From: Lepidodermella squamata
Taxonomy: Eukaryota; Gastrotricha
Reading direction: 5' to 3'
Assembly: GCA_047495785.1 (NCBI GenBank)
Contig: JBLDXI010000036.1
Coordinates: 558,001 to 622,000, forward strand
Length of the DNA stretch: 64,000 bases
The notes below the pieces were generated by a model, which was given only the letters and a program-made list of their open reading frames with translations, ran no database searches and was not told where the DNA came from. Numbering within the stretch: the stretch's first letter is position 1; the number at the start of each line of letters is the position of its first letter. Below are positions 47,132 to 55,705 of this stretch, in pieces. The position numbers were made by a program, and so were the translations under genes.

Positions 47132-48207
47132 ATGGCGACAGTTTTAACAAGAAATCTTGTACCGATCCAGCCAGTTTCGCAACGGGGCAAAAAGTCACCC
47201 GAAAGTTACTTGGAAGAAGGTAGGCCAAGACATTCCTTGATCATTTTTGGGTCACTTGCATCAATTTTAGCCCGCCAAGTTGTTGCTTTGCTGTACAGCG
47301 CTTCTCGGGGCGATGTAAATGCCCTGCGAGATCTCAAATCAAAAGGCTACAACATGGGGAAAGCTGACTATGACGGCCGGACTTCACTACACGTGAGTGC
47401 GGCAGAGGGGCATATTGAGGTCGTGCGGTACCTGGTTGACGAGTGCCATTTGAATCCGTTCCCGCGGGACCGTTGGAATTTTACGCCTCTGGACGATGCA
47501 GAGAAATTCGAACGGGCTGAGGTTGTGGAATTTTTGAAACTTCGAGCTGCTCATGGATCAGTCGAAGAAACAAACGAAGGTAACTTATATTGTGTAATCT
47601 TAACACTGCAAATTATTAATTTTTTAAATAGCCGAAATAATTAAAAAATTCAAGAAATTACTCAATAGCTCAATTTTTGAACCAAATTTTAATTTCATAA
47701 TTTATTCATAAAATTTCTTAATTTAAGCAAATAATTCTAGCCTTATGATTTTTCGTTTTTTCAGATACTAAAGTAGTAGCTGTACTGTTTGCTGCCTCGA
47801 AAGGTGACACAACAGCTTTGAAACAATTTATTGGCAAAGGCTACGACATAACGAAAGCAGACTATGATGGGCGAACAGCTCTTCACCTGGCAGCTGCCGA
47901 GGGCCATTTGGATACCGTGAAGTTCCTAATTGAAGAGTGTCGCGTTGAAAGGACTCTAAAGGATCGATGGGGGTTCACAGCTTTGGATGATTCGGTAAAA
48001 TTTGGCCGTCGTGACGTGGCTGCGTATCTTCATGGGAAAGAGCCAATGGCTAAGCTGAGTTCGTCCCATCCCCCAGAAGGCGAGATTAGTATGGAAATAA
48101 TCGAGAAAGTAATTCCGATTGAAGCTGAGCCGGTTGAAATTGAAGCTACGACTGAATCACCCGCAATCGCCGAAGAGCCTCAGAGCGAGAAATTAGCTGA
48201 TGAATGA
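47132..48207 (+). CDS. Glutaminase-C-terminus-like double ankyrin protein
   Basis: Exons 47132-47579 and 47765-48207 are joined by a 185-bp intron ending TTTTTTCAG, with phases agreeing. A further 51-bp in-frame intron is likely at 47220-47270 (GTAGGC...TTTTAG). Each half holds one copy of the ankyrin segment that ends kidney-type glutaminases: ADYDGRTSLHVSAAEGHIEV and NPFPRDRWNFTPLDDA in the first, ADYDGRTALHLAAAEGHLDT and KDRWGFTALDD in the second. A catalytic glutaminase domain is absent on both sides. The acidic tail (EIEATTESPAIAEEP) is unlike the family. It is probably a derived, non-enzymatic protein, possibly binding glutaminase or its partners. Confidence 0.65.
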
Positions 48208-48922
48208 GGAAACACGTTCAACGTCAGCTAGATCCTGAGACATCACAGACTCCTTATTCTATGACATTAGTCTTACAATAGGCTAGGGAATTATGCCTTC
48301 ACTAAATTAATCTCAGCTGTAAATGTGTGAGTTATGAGAAAATTTGTCCTTAACTTGTTAACATATAATTTTGTTGAATCTGACTGGGCTTCAAAATAAA
48401 GGATTCGAATTAAAATCATCTACCGCTTTCGACCAGAAGCAGTGCGCGAAGTAGGATCCTCGAACTAGGGGGTATTTTCGGGTCCAAATTTATGACCTAA
48501 GGGTCCCCCCTGTGTTTTTTTGGGGGTTTTTTCGCTTTGGCCTTGTGAACTGGGGGGTACGATACCCCTCATTCCCCCCGTACTTCGCGCACTGACCAGA
48601 AGCATATTGAACGTCTGAGGTTGGGAGATAAGAAAGGAACGGACTTCTGATTTGCCGGATAGGATTCTTCCTATTGTCATGCTAGTTTGCGAGAATTTTC
48701 CGGAGGAGTTTTTTGACCGTCTTTGTCACGTTATTCATTTGTTGAATCAGTTGCTATCAATGCGGCAAATTACATTGTGCTTCTGACGTCAGACGCGATC
48801 ACACACGTGCCTATTTGCTCAGCAGGCCAGTAGCTGCTATCGAGCAGAAAACGCAGGGATAGCTCATTATCTTTTTTTCAATTACAACAATTTCAAGAAT
48901 TGTTTCAACTTCTCAGAATTTA
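48208..48922. other. Intergenic containing one MITE
   Basis: 3' region of the ankyrin gene with an AATAAA-like signal near 48395, then a 155-bp hAT-like element (listed separately), then upstream sequence of the small peptide gene. Confidence 0.45.
48440..48594. mobile_element. 155-bp hAT-like MITE
   Basis: Perfect 14-bp terminal repeats CAGTGCGCGAAGTA and TACTTCGCGCACTG, flanked by the 8-bp duplication ACCAGAAG at 48432-48439 and 48595-48602. Internal G and C runs can form further hairpins. Confidence 0.9.
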
Positions 48923-49192
48923 ATGGCGAAACTCACAATTTTATTCTTTGTTTTGGTAATACTTCATTTCCCTCAAGTTGTAATAGTTCAGTCTAAGCAA
49001 TTTTCCCCACAGGTTATCGTTGCTGTGAGTGTTGTGGCGGCGTATGATTATAGCATAAGAGTTGGAGATCCATGTGAAGTTGACAATCGCAAGGGCCGTT
49101 ACGAGCGACATTTCATGACTGGAAGGTGGATGTGTCTCCTTGGTTCTGGACGAGAGGAAGCAGCGCGCGAAATCATGCACTTCACAGCCTGA
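48923..49192 (+). CDS. Small secreted peptide, paralogue of the 23655 gene
   Basis: Exons 48923-48955 and 49013-49192, with a 57-bp intron (GTAATA...CCACAG) after codon 11 in phase 0, exactly as in 23655-23875. The signal peptide reads MAKLTILFFVL then VIVAVSVVAA. The mature part is about 50 residues with two cysteines (GDPCEV, WMCLL) spaced similarly to the other member. The intron is also open in frame, so retention would give an 89-residue form with a disrupted signal peptide. Function unknown. Confidence 0.6.
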   Translation: MAKLTILFFVLVILHFPQVVIVQSKQFSPQVIVAVSVVAAYDYSIRVGDPCEVDNRKGRYERHFMTGRWMCLLGSGREEAAREIMHFTA

Positions 49193-49744
49193 GGAGATCG
49201 GCGTTGTGACGAGAAAAATCTGGAACCAGTGAATATGCATCTATCAAAAACTGTTATGGATTGCCTAACTCCCAACATAATGGTTCAAGGGATATGTTTA
49301 CTTGCAATACGGTGTAGGTGACCGGCAATAAATCTTTACGTTAGAATATTTCGCTGTAACCTTTCCACTAAAATTGGTATATTTTACATAATTTCCCTGT
49401 AATTTGCAAAAATGCAAAATTTTGAATCCAGGATTGCTAATGTGTTCACACCAGACCTAGGTTCAGTCTTTTTCTTGTTGTCATAATAGCAATTGAGAAA
49501 TTGATCAATTAAATAAAATAAATACTTATTCAATTACCAAATTTGCGGTCACGAAAGATTATTTCACCGCTATTCATGAATGCAAAACACCTAATCCTAT
49601 AGATGCATTAATATCTCGCAGCCGTTTCGCGTTCAAAAGGCTTAGAGCGTAAAAAGCCAGCTTAAAAATCCCGAGCCGGCTTTTTCATCTCGCAACAAAT
49701 TACACTCAATACTACGACCATTACAAAATGCTGCCATTGAAAAT
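49193..49744. other. Intergenic, nothing recognised
   Basis: AT-rich spacer. A short self-complementary stretch near 49655-49685 (AAAAAGCCAGC...GCCGGCTTTTT) could form a hairpin. No gene. Confidence 0.35.
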
Positions 49745-50425
49745 ATGGCTGATACAAAATTGCTCGTGACACTAGTCGTTGTAGTATCAACAATCTCGCT
49801 AATACACGGTGACGCATGGCTCGATTTCGACGTGTATTACTTTGAATATTACCAGAAAAAATTATCGAATTTCTGCGCGATTGGCAATTCAACCGAAGTT
49901 GGACGGCTTTTGCTTGGAGAGCCGCAGCTTGATGTTAACTGGCGATGGCCGGCTCGATTAACGTGTTCAAACGGCTGTTTTTGCCTTCAAAATGCTACAC
50001 CCCTTCTTCGAGCTGCCGCCTGTAGGAACAACGCGAAATTTCGATATGCCACAGCCTATCTTTTGATAAATCACGGCGCTGATCCTAATCTCAGCGAGAC
50101 TTCAAGTGGATTCACGCCGCTGTTCCTCGCGTGTTCGAATGGCCTGGTTTCTATTGTCCGGCTTCTTTTAAACAACAACGCCGCGATTGAGGAGCGAAAT
50201 ATCTATGGAGAAACAGCGTTAATGGCCGCGGCGGGTGATGGGAGTCTAGAAATCGTTAAATTGCTGCTGGATCGCGGGGCGGAAATCGATGCCGTGGATG
50301 ATAGTGGAAATTCGGCCCTAATTCATGCAGCCTTTCACGAAAATACTGCTGTGGTTAGGGAACTTCTTAGTCGAAATGCTTCGTTTGACAACTGCCTTTT
50401 CCCTGCTTGCTACGGAATCGCCTAA
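49745..50425 (+). CDS. Secreted ankyrin-repeat protein
   Basis: A single exon of 226 residues with a clear signal peptide (MADTKLLVTLVVVVSTISL...HG). A cysteine-containing region (RLTCSNGCFCLQNATPLLRA) resembles the equivalent NWRNPELFICNS region of the Sushi-ankyrin proteins. About four ankyrin repeats follow (GETALMAAAGDGSLEIVKLL, LLLDRGAEIDA). It lacks a Sushi domain. The matching order of the pre-ankyrin region and repeats shows common ancestry with the 3-22 kb array. A soluble or lumenal protein is inferred. Confidence 0.7.
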   Translation: MADTKLLVTLVVVVSTISLIHGDAWLDFDVYYFEYYQKKLSNFCAIGNSTEVGRLLLGEPQLDVNWRWPARLTCSNGCFCLQNATPLLRAAACRNNAKFRYATAYLLINHGADPNLSETSSGFTPLFLACSNGLVSIVRLLLNNNAAIEERNIYGETALMAAAGDGSLEIVKLLLDRGAEIDAVDDSGNSALIHAAFHENTAVVRELLSRNASFDNCLFPACYGIA

Positions 50426-50683
50426 TTTTATGAAAATAAAAAAGTAGACAGATTATGCAATATTCTGTGTTTCAGTCAGCATTTCGTTATCTTCCTTTTT
50501 CATCTCCGAAAACGGAGATATTTTCAACGTTTTTTGAAGCCCACTACCCACTTGTCTATCACCGATAAGACTGCGGACTGCGCGAAAGTTTGTCGAAATC
50601 ACCATATTTAGGCGACCTCAACTAGCACCATCTGATTACTACATCGGATGTTTTCAACATAGGATTTCCGGGTTCCAAATTAC

Positions 50684-50890
50684 TCATATAAGGTCCCTAA
50701 AATTCCCCCTGCACGCATAACACAAAACCATGCGATCACCATTTGGAACATGTTGTGCTCGGCCTTCCAAGAAAAAACGAGGGCCTTCAACTAAGACAAT
50801 TGTTCCACCATCGTGGGCGATAATGCCCTTAGTTCGAGCTGCCTCGAGGAGAGCGCCCGAAAACGGCTCAGCCATAGGACAATGCATCAA
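50684..50890 (-). pseudogene. Methylthioadenosine phosphorylase fragment
   Basis: About 68 codons carry MTAP/PNP-family landmarks: CPMAEPF followed by HDGGTIVLVEGPRF. In intact enzymes these flank the phosphate and purine-binding core. The rest of the roughly 280-residue enzyme is missing on both sides and the sequence ends after MVLCYACRG. It lies just outside the likely left end of the Maverick and may be a host relic or captured cargo. Confidence 0.6.
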
Positions 50891-51089
50891 ATACTAAAGC
50901 ATGATATATGGGTTTGAATGTCATCCTTCAGGCTAATATCAGGAGGAGGGGACCCAGACCGTAAAAAAATCCGGAAAAAAATCGGTTAAAAGGAGTAGAA
51001 TTGGCAGAAAATAAAGGAAAAAAAACAGACAAAAAAAAACAAGAAAAAAAAAGATATAAAAAACGAGGTCAATACATTCATTTTTTATT

Positions 51090-51743
51090 TCAATGTTCAG
51101 TGTGGGAGATATCATCTAGGATAGTTAAATCATCGTCATTGAGTTCTACGGAGAAATGGGTTTCATATATAGAGGAGCAAAAAAGGATGAATTTGGTGAC
51201 TAGGGCTAGTCCATCCTCGAATGTGTTGAATCCCATAGCGGTGAACTTGTGTGAGACAGGGAATAGATTTACTTTTCCGAGATTGAATGTGAGGCGTATG
51301 GCAGAGAATGTTTCAGGAATGTAAACAGTCAAAATTTGTTCGGGACTCGATGCTCGCAGCATAAGGTTGTACAGCGACGTTGTGCATGTAAATCGAAACG
51401 GCAGTGTCCCAGTGAGAACAATGTTTCGTATTTTGAAGTCTGAGAAGTCAGGATCACGCCTGATCCAACGGGATATTCTGAGTGCCATTCGACGAGCATC
51501 TATCTCGAAATCGAGAATGGATTTTGCACCCATCCCACCTAGAATGATTACTCGTCCTGAAGAGGAAACCATTGCAGTGATATTTCTTTTCAAGCATCTT
51601 ATTTTAACATTGCGAGGGACGGAGCTGCTATTAAAGTAGGTATTGACTCCAGTTAGCGCTAGCAGTCGTAGATTAACATGACAGTTCAAAGAGAATGTAG
51701 CAACAATGTTTGCAATGCGTAGATCAACGTCGTACTGGATCAT
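51090..51743 (-). CDS. TATA-binding-protein-like protein of the Maverick
   Basis: 217 residues with two tandem halves resembling the TBP saddle. Half one (about residues 8-93) has IANIVATFSL, then ITAMVSSSGRVIILGGMGAKS and ARRMALRISR. Half two (about 100-190) has IRNIVLTGTLPFRF, IPETFSAIR and a GLALVTKFIL helix. The order matches the N-M-V, SSGK-V-TGAK and helix pattern of cellular TBP. Some DNA-intercalating phenylalanines appear replaced (S in the first SSGR strand), while F of ETFSAIR is kept. TBP recruits RNA polymerase to TATA boxes in the nucleus. An element-specific initiation factor is inferred. It starts 6 nt after the upstream minus-strand gene stops. Confidence 0.7.
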   Translation of the reverse strand: MIQYDVDLRIANIVATFSLNCHVNLRLLALTGVNTYFNSSSVPRNVKIRCLKRNITAMVSSSGRVIILGGMGAKSILDFEIDARRMALRISRWIRRDPDFSDFKIRNIVLTGTLPFRFTCTTSLYNLMLRASSPEQILTVYIPETFSAIRLTFNLGKVNLFPVSHKFTAMGFNTFEDGLALVTKFILFCSSIYETHFSVELNDDDLTILDDISHTEH

Positions 51744-51749
51744 TTGTAG

Positions 51750-52064
51750 TTAATCCGATGTAAGAAGCGGCTCCAAGTATACTCCGTATCTAGTTATCAT
51801 ATCTGTCTCATATTGAGAAGTTATAAGGTCTAAGGTAGAGCGAGCAGACGGACGAAGTTTGGGCTCCTTCGTCAGCATGGTAAATAGAATATTCAGTAAT
51901 GGATCATAAAACTTGACATCTACAGAACACACTGCTTTTATACAGTTTAAGAACGAGCTGATGTCTTTAGTTTTAGCAATGACATCTAAATCTACTACGA
52001 TCCTGCCGAGCCGGGTAGCTTGGGTAGCGTTACTGCTCTCTACAAAGCATACAAAGTCAAACAT
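51750..52064 (-). CDS. Unassigned protein with kinase C-lobe-like end
   Basis: The last about 60 residues (YDPLLNILFTMLTKEPKLRP then SARSTLDLI) resemble the end of a protein kinase C-lobe, where a leucine-rich helix is followed by xDPxxRPSAxxL. The rest of a kinase is missing and its start overlaps the integrase on the other strand. It could be a kinase remnant, a small adaptor, or the first exon of the TBP-like gene that follows 6 nt later. Low certainty. Confidence 0.3.
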   Translation of the reverse strand: MFDFVCFVESSNATQATRLGRIVVDLDVIAKTKDISSFLNCIKAVCSVDVKFYDPLLNILFTMLTKEPKLRPSARSTLDLITSQYETDMITRYGVYLEPLLTSD

Positions 52065-53192
52065 CCGAAGAGGGCGGTTAACGTCAAACAGGTCCGCGAC
52101 TGGCTAGGTAATCAGCGAACTTGGAGTGTATACAAGCAGGTCAGCACGCGCAATCGGAATAAGAGAAAAGTAGCATGCTTCAGTCGTCATAGTCTGTTCG
52201 CCATTGACTTGCTTGACGTTCGAAATCAGAAGGACAGCAATGATAACACGCAGTACTTACTCACCTGTAAAGATACTTACTCTAGAATGGCATTCGTTCA
52301 GCCCATGAAGAATAAGACTGCTGAAGAATCATTGCGAGCGCTGAAACGAGTTTTCAATGATCTTAAGCGTGTGCCATACGCTGTCGTGGCAGACCGAGGG
52401 CTTGAGTTTTTCAACAAAAAAGTAACGACTTACTTGAATAACTTGGGCGTACACATGTTTTCAACCAACTCTGAGAAAAAAGTTCCACAAATTGAATCAT
52501 TCAACAAGCTACTCCGAATTAGACTTGCGAAATTGGCCTTAGCTCGGAACGACCATCGATACCTGGATGACCTTCAAGACATTGTAAGAGTTTATAATCA
52601 AAGCAAACATTCTGTAACCAAAATGTCTCCAATCGCGTTGTACGAAGATGCTGATAGTGGTCGTAAGATCGATAGTTACCCCAATTTAAACCTTGAGATA
52701 TTCGAAGATAGTCCTATGCAGCTGGAAGCATTTGAAAACATTTTTGGACCAACATACAAAGCATCCAACCGTCAGAAAAATATATCAGAGAAACAGAAGT
52801 TTTCTGTTGGGGACGTTGTGCGAATATCTGCAGAGAGGGGTGTGTTCGATCGTACCCGCCATTTCAATTACACGGATGAGTATTTTAAGGTGGCGAGGGT
52901 AATCGCAGCGGACGATTTCGGGCCTTACACATACAAATTGAATGGATGGAGCGCCGACGATGGAGATTACACCGATACGGTGGCAGGCGTGTTTTATTCT
53001 TACGAGCTTCAAAAAGTCCGCCTTCCAGAAGAGTACCTCATTGATGAAATAGGAACAGAAAAACGTAAATTTCCAGATGGGACAACGCGGGTTTTAGTTA
53101 GTTGGCTCGGCTTTCCTCGATCTCAAAGTTCATGGGAACCTATTAGTGCAATCAAGAAGGTGGGATCGCGGGCGCCTAAAAAGCGGAAATGA
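51990..53192 (+). CDS. Maverick integrase with C-terminal chromodomain
   Basis: The frame is open from 51990 and begins with the conserved YYDPAEPGSLGSVTALYKA region of Maverick integrases. The DDE core follows: aspartate in FAIDLLDV, aspartate in VADRGLEF and glutamate in VPQIESFNK. A chromodomain (RVLVSWLGFPRSQSSWEP) and a basic end complete it. It inserts element DNA into chromosomes; the chromodomain may guide it to marked chromatin. No in-frame ATG lies between the stop at 51987-51989 and the conserved start, so a short upstream exon is missed or the N-terminus is damaged. Confidence 0.85.
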   Translation: MYYDPAEPGSLGSVTALYKAYKVKHPKRAVNVKQVRDWLGNQRTWSVYKQVSTRNRNKRKVACFSRHSLFAIDLLDVRNQKDSNDNTQYLLTCKDTYSRMAFVQPMKNKTAEESLRALKRVFNDLKRVPYAVVADRGLEFFNKKVTTYLNNLGVHMFSTNSEKKVPQIESFNKLLRIRLAKLALARNDHRYLDDLQDIVRVYNQSKHSVTKMSPIALYEDADSGRKIDSYPNLNLEIFEDSPMQLEAFENIFGPTYKASNRQKNISEKQKFSVGDVVRISAERGVFDRTRHFNYTDEYFKVARVIAADDFGPYTYKLNGWSADDGDYTDTVAGVFYSYELQKVRLPEEYLIDEIGTEKRKFPDGTTRVLVSWLGFPRSQSSWEPISAIKKVGSRAPKKRK

Positions 53193-53200
53193 TATATAAA
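53193..53200 (+). promoter_or_regulatory. TATA box TATATAAA before the small basic protein gene
   Basis: TATATAAAAG lies just after the integrase stop and 63 bp before the ATG at 53256, leaving room for a start site about 30 bp downstream. Confidence 0.55.
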
Positions 53201-53255
53201 AGCCAATGAGTAGATCACCCTGAAAAAGAATTTATCTATCATCATAATATCTGAA

Positions 53256-53342
53256 ATGCCATCGCGAGTCAGGCGAGTTTATCGTAAGCGAAAATACACA
53301 GCTCGTCGACGTTCATATAAGACCATCCGTAGACGGTACTAA
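53256..53342 (+). CDS. Small Arg-rich putative DNA-packaging protein (28 aa)
   Basis: Reads MPSRVRRVYRKRKYTARRRS and continues basic to the stop TAA at 53340-53342, which overlaps the next ATG (TAATG). More than half of the residues are Arg, Lys or Tyr, similar in style to adenovirus-type core peptides. A role in condensing virion DNA is inferred from composition only. It is preceded by a TATA box and sits first in the virion gene row. Confidence 0.5.
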   Translation: MPSRVRRVYRKRKYTARRRSYKTIRRRY

Positions 53343-53608
53343 TGCAATCGTCCACCTCATTACCGTGCCGATTAGATCACGCGGACTTTAAGATAATAGC
53401 AACAACGCAACGAGATCGACTAGATAGTTGTCGAAGCACAGGCAGTAGGTTTCTAGCAGCAGTTTTGGCGAGGCGAACAATAGTAGGTGCTGCCTCAGTA
53501 TCTCTACTATTGACAGCGTGTTTCGCGATTGAAATTTGGAACGAACAGCTGTTGAAATACCTGATATCAAGCATCAGCAGTAATTCCACCCGGAATAATG
53601 TCACCTAG
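53342..53608 (+). CDS. Small single-pass membrane protein of the Maverick
   Basis: 88 residues starting in the TAATG overlap with the previous gene and overlapping the penton gene start by 11 nt. It contains one hydrophobic segment (IVGAASVSLLLTACFAIEI) and no known domain. Tight packing on both sides favours a real gene. Role unknown; virion membrane or lysis functions are only guesses. Confidence 0.45.
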   Translation: MQSSTSLPCRLDHADFKIIATTQRDRLDSCRSTGSRFLAAVLARRTIVGAASVSLLLTACFAIEIWNEQLLKYLISSISSNSTRNNVT

Positions 53609-55637
53609 ACCACATGAAATTCTCATTTACTTGGCGTCAAACGCTTCAAATTCATTGTTTCCGAATAATACTCCGTCATCATTCAGAATTAAGTTAGCGA
53701 ATGAAATCGATCTTGGTGGAACTGGAAATTGGGAGATGGCCTTATTAGAATTTAATGGTCCATCTCGTTGGCAGTCTCTAGAACCTATGAGTTTCTACGC
53801 GTTCGACTGTGCCTACATAGATGCTCTTAAGTATGAGGTGGATCCATTTAAAAAGGGGAAGGTCCATGAATGCCAGGTAGGAGGAGCTTATTACGCAGAT
53901 GTGGGGGATCTCATTTCGCATATGAACAAAAAAAACCCACTCGCGCGCGACATTAGACTTACATTCGACAAGAAATCGAACAGGGTCTCAGTGGACATCA
54001 CAAAAGGTAGCAGTGGAATTTATTTACCCACGATGCTAGCACAGGTCCTCGGTTTCCCAATCGCAGTTCTAGCGTTCCACTCGTTTGACGCTGAGGAAGA
54101 AGCTGCGATTAAGGCACTTGCTTACGACTTTGGCCATTTGTTGGGCTATTTCATCGCAGCTGCAGAGGGAAATGGTGGGGGTGGGGTAGGACGAAGATAC
54201 AAGCAGTCCCCTATTCCTCCGTACAAGCTGTCACAACCTCTCAATCAGTCAGGGAAAGAAATATTTGAAGGTCGAAAAATCAATTACGTGGGAAAACTAT
54301 ATGAATATCATAGTGGAGTAGGGGAAAACTTGAAATTTGATGGTGCTGAGGAGGAAATGGAAAAAATTAAGCGAGTGAAAAGGGATTCCCAGTCACGCGC
54401 AGTCAGCACTGGTCCTGCTGCATCTAGTAAAAATGATGTTGATTCAAGTGTAGATGTGTCGAATCCGAGTAAATTATTGAGTACCATTACAGCCCCCGTC
54501 ATCAACGTGGGGGCTAATCAACAAGCTCAAACTGCAGCCATCGATTCGGATCTTCCCACCACTGCATCCCTCAATGATGACGTAGCAACGAAAAATAATC
54601 TCGGAGAGACAGGAAACGTGACAATCGAACAACACTCCTCAGCAGTTACTGATACCCGGAATTCCCAAGCCGAAATTACTGATGCAAATGTTCAATCGAC
54701 AAGTGAGGCTCCAGATCAGGTAGGCAATCAGGCCAGCGCGAATAACGCACAGCCACCCTCAAATACCAGCCTTCCAGCAAGTGGTCGATCCGATGAAAGT
54801 CTACAAAATAAATCAGAAACTCACAAGAGTGGAGATGGAGAGATTGCTACGGTGAAATCAGAATCTTCAACCAGTGCAAAGAACACAGAGTCGAAATCTG
54901 ATCAAGAAGCTCCGCAGAATCCGGAAACGAGTAGTACGGACTCTGTGCCTCCCGTAAATAATAACAGAGCGGGCTCACAGTCATCCCCGAATAACAACAC
55001 TCCGCCCAGTGCTAATCTAGCAGATGAAGGCCTGACAAATAAACAGGAAAATCGGAATGGAGAACGGGAAAATACTGAGGAGGTGAAAGCCAAATCTTCA
55101 ACCGAAGGAGATGCGAAGAAGGTAGGATCGAATTCAGATCAAGAAACTCAGGCGCCGTCGATAAATCCAGACCTTCCGCAAAAAGACAATTCGAATTCTG
55201 AAATTTCTGAGAACACACCTGGATCAACTCAGCTGCAGCAGCCTAAGGTTGTGAAGAGACCGAGCTCGAAGGTGTTACACTCAATCGAATCTAGCTACCT
55301 CTATTACAATGTGAATAGCAAAAAGCAAGCACCTTATCCTCCACAGCTCGACTACGGATGTCCCTACCTGTACGTGTACCTGGACGTGCTTGATGACGTG
55401 TATGTCGGCGATTCGTTAACGCCTCTCCTACGAGTCATTCCCACGGAGAAATCTCACGATAAGCAAACTTTCTTCTCGAAGACATTTGAAAAGCCAATCT
55501 ATGTACCGATAAAGCGTCGTATGCTTGATGTCATTGAAGTCAGCATCAACAGAGACACAGGGGCTGAAGTGGTCTTCGAAGGTGGCAAGGTCTTGTTACT
55601 TGTTCATCTGCGCCCAACAAGCGGCAATAGACACTAA
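53598..55637 (+). CDS. Minor capsid (penton-like) protein with a large internal insert
   Basis: 679 residues. The N-terminal about 165 residues (IYLASNASNSLFPNNTPSSF, GNWEMALLEF) and the C-terminal about 115 residues (GCPYLYVYLDVLDDVYVGDS, KPIYVPIKRRMLDVIEV) match the two ends of the Polinton single-jelly-roll penton protein. Between them lie roughly 400 extra residues, largely a Ser/Asn/Thr/Glu-rich disordered stretch. A basic RVKR motif followed by Asp lies near residue 260. The usual protein is about 250-300 residues, so the insert more than doubles it. It presumably forms the capsid vertices, with the insert exposed. No frame break. Confidence 0.75.
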   Translation: MSPRPHEILIYLASNASNSLFPNNTPSSFRIKLANEIDLGGTGNWEMALLEFNGPSRWQSLEPMSFYAFDCAYIDALKYEVDPFKKGKVHECQVGGAYYADVGDLISHMNKKNPLARDIRLTFDKKSNRVSVDITKGSSGIYLPTMLAQVLGFPIAVLAFHSFDAEEEAAIKALAYDFGHLLGYFIAAAEGNGGGGVGRRYKQSPIPPYKLSQPLNQSGKEIFEGRKINYVGKLYEYHSGVGENLKFDGAEEEMEKIKRVKRDSQSRAVSTGPAASSKNDVDSSVDVSNPSKLLSTITAPVINVGANQQAQTAAIDSDLPTTASLNDDVATKNNLGETGNVTIEQHSSAVTDTRNSQAEITDANVQSTSEAPDQVGNQASANNAQPPSNTSLPASGRSDESLQNKSETHKSGDGEIATVKSESSTSAKNTESKSDQEAPQNPETSSTDSVPPVNNNRAGSQSSPNNNTPPSANLADEGLTNKQENRNGERENTEEVKAKSSTEGDAKKVGSNSDQETQAPSINPDLPQKDNSNSEISENTPGSTQLQQPKVVKRPSSKVLHSIESSYLYYNVNSKKQAPYPPQLDYGCPYLYVYLDVLDDVYVGDSLTPLLRVIPTEKSHDKQTFFSKTFEKPIYVPIKRRMLDVIEVSINRDTGAEVVFEGGKVLLLVHLRPTSGNRH

Positions 55638-55645
55638 TCAATTGC

Positions 55646-55655
55646 TATATAAAAG
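55646..55655 (+). promoter_or_regulatory. TATA box before the pVI-like gene
   Basis: TATATAAAAG lies 9 bp after the penton stop and 60 bp before the ATG at 55706. Confidence 0.6.
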
Positions 55656-55705
55656 CTTGATGTTGTGTAATTATCTTACTATAGCTGTCGAAAGTTTGAA
55701 ATAAA

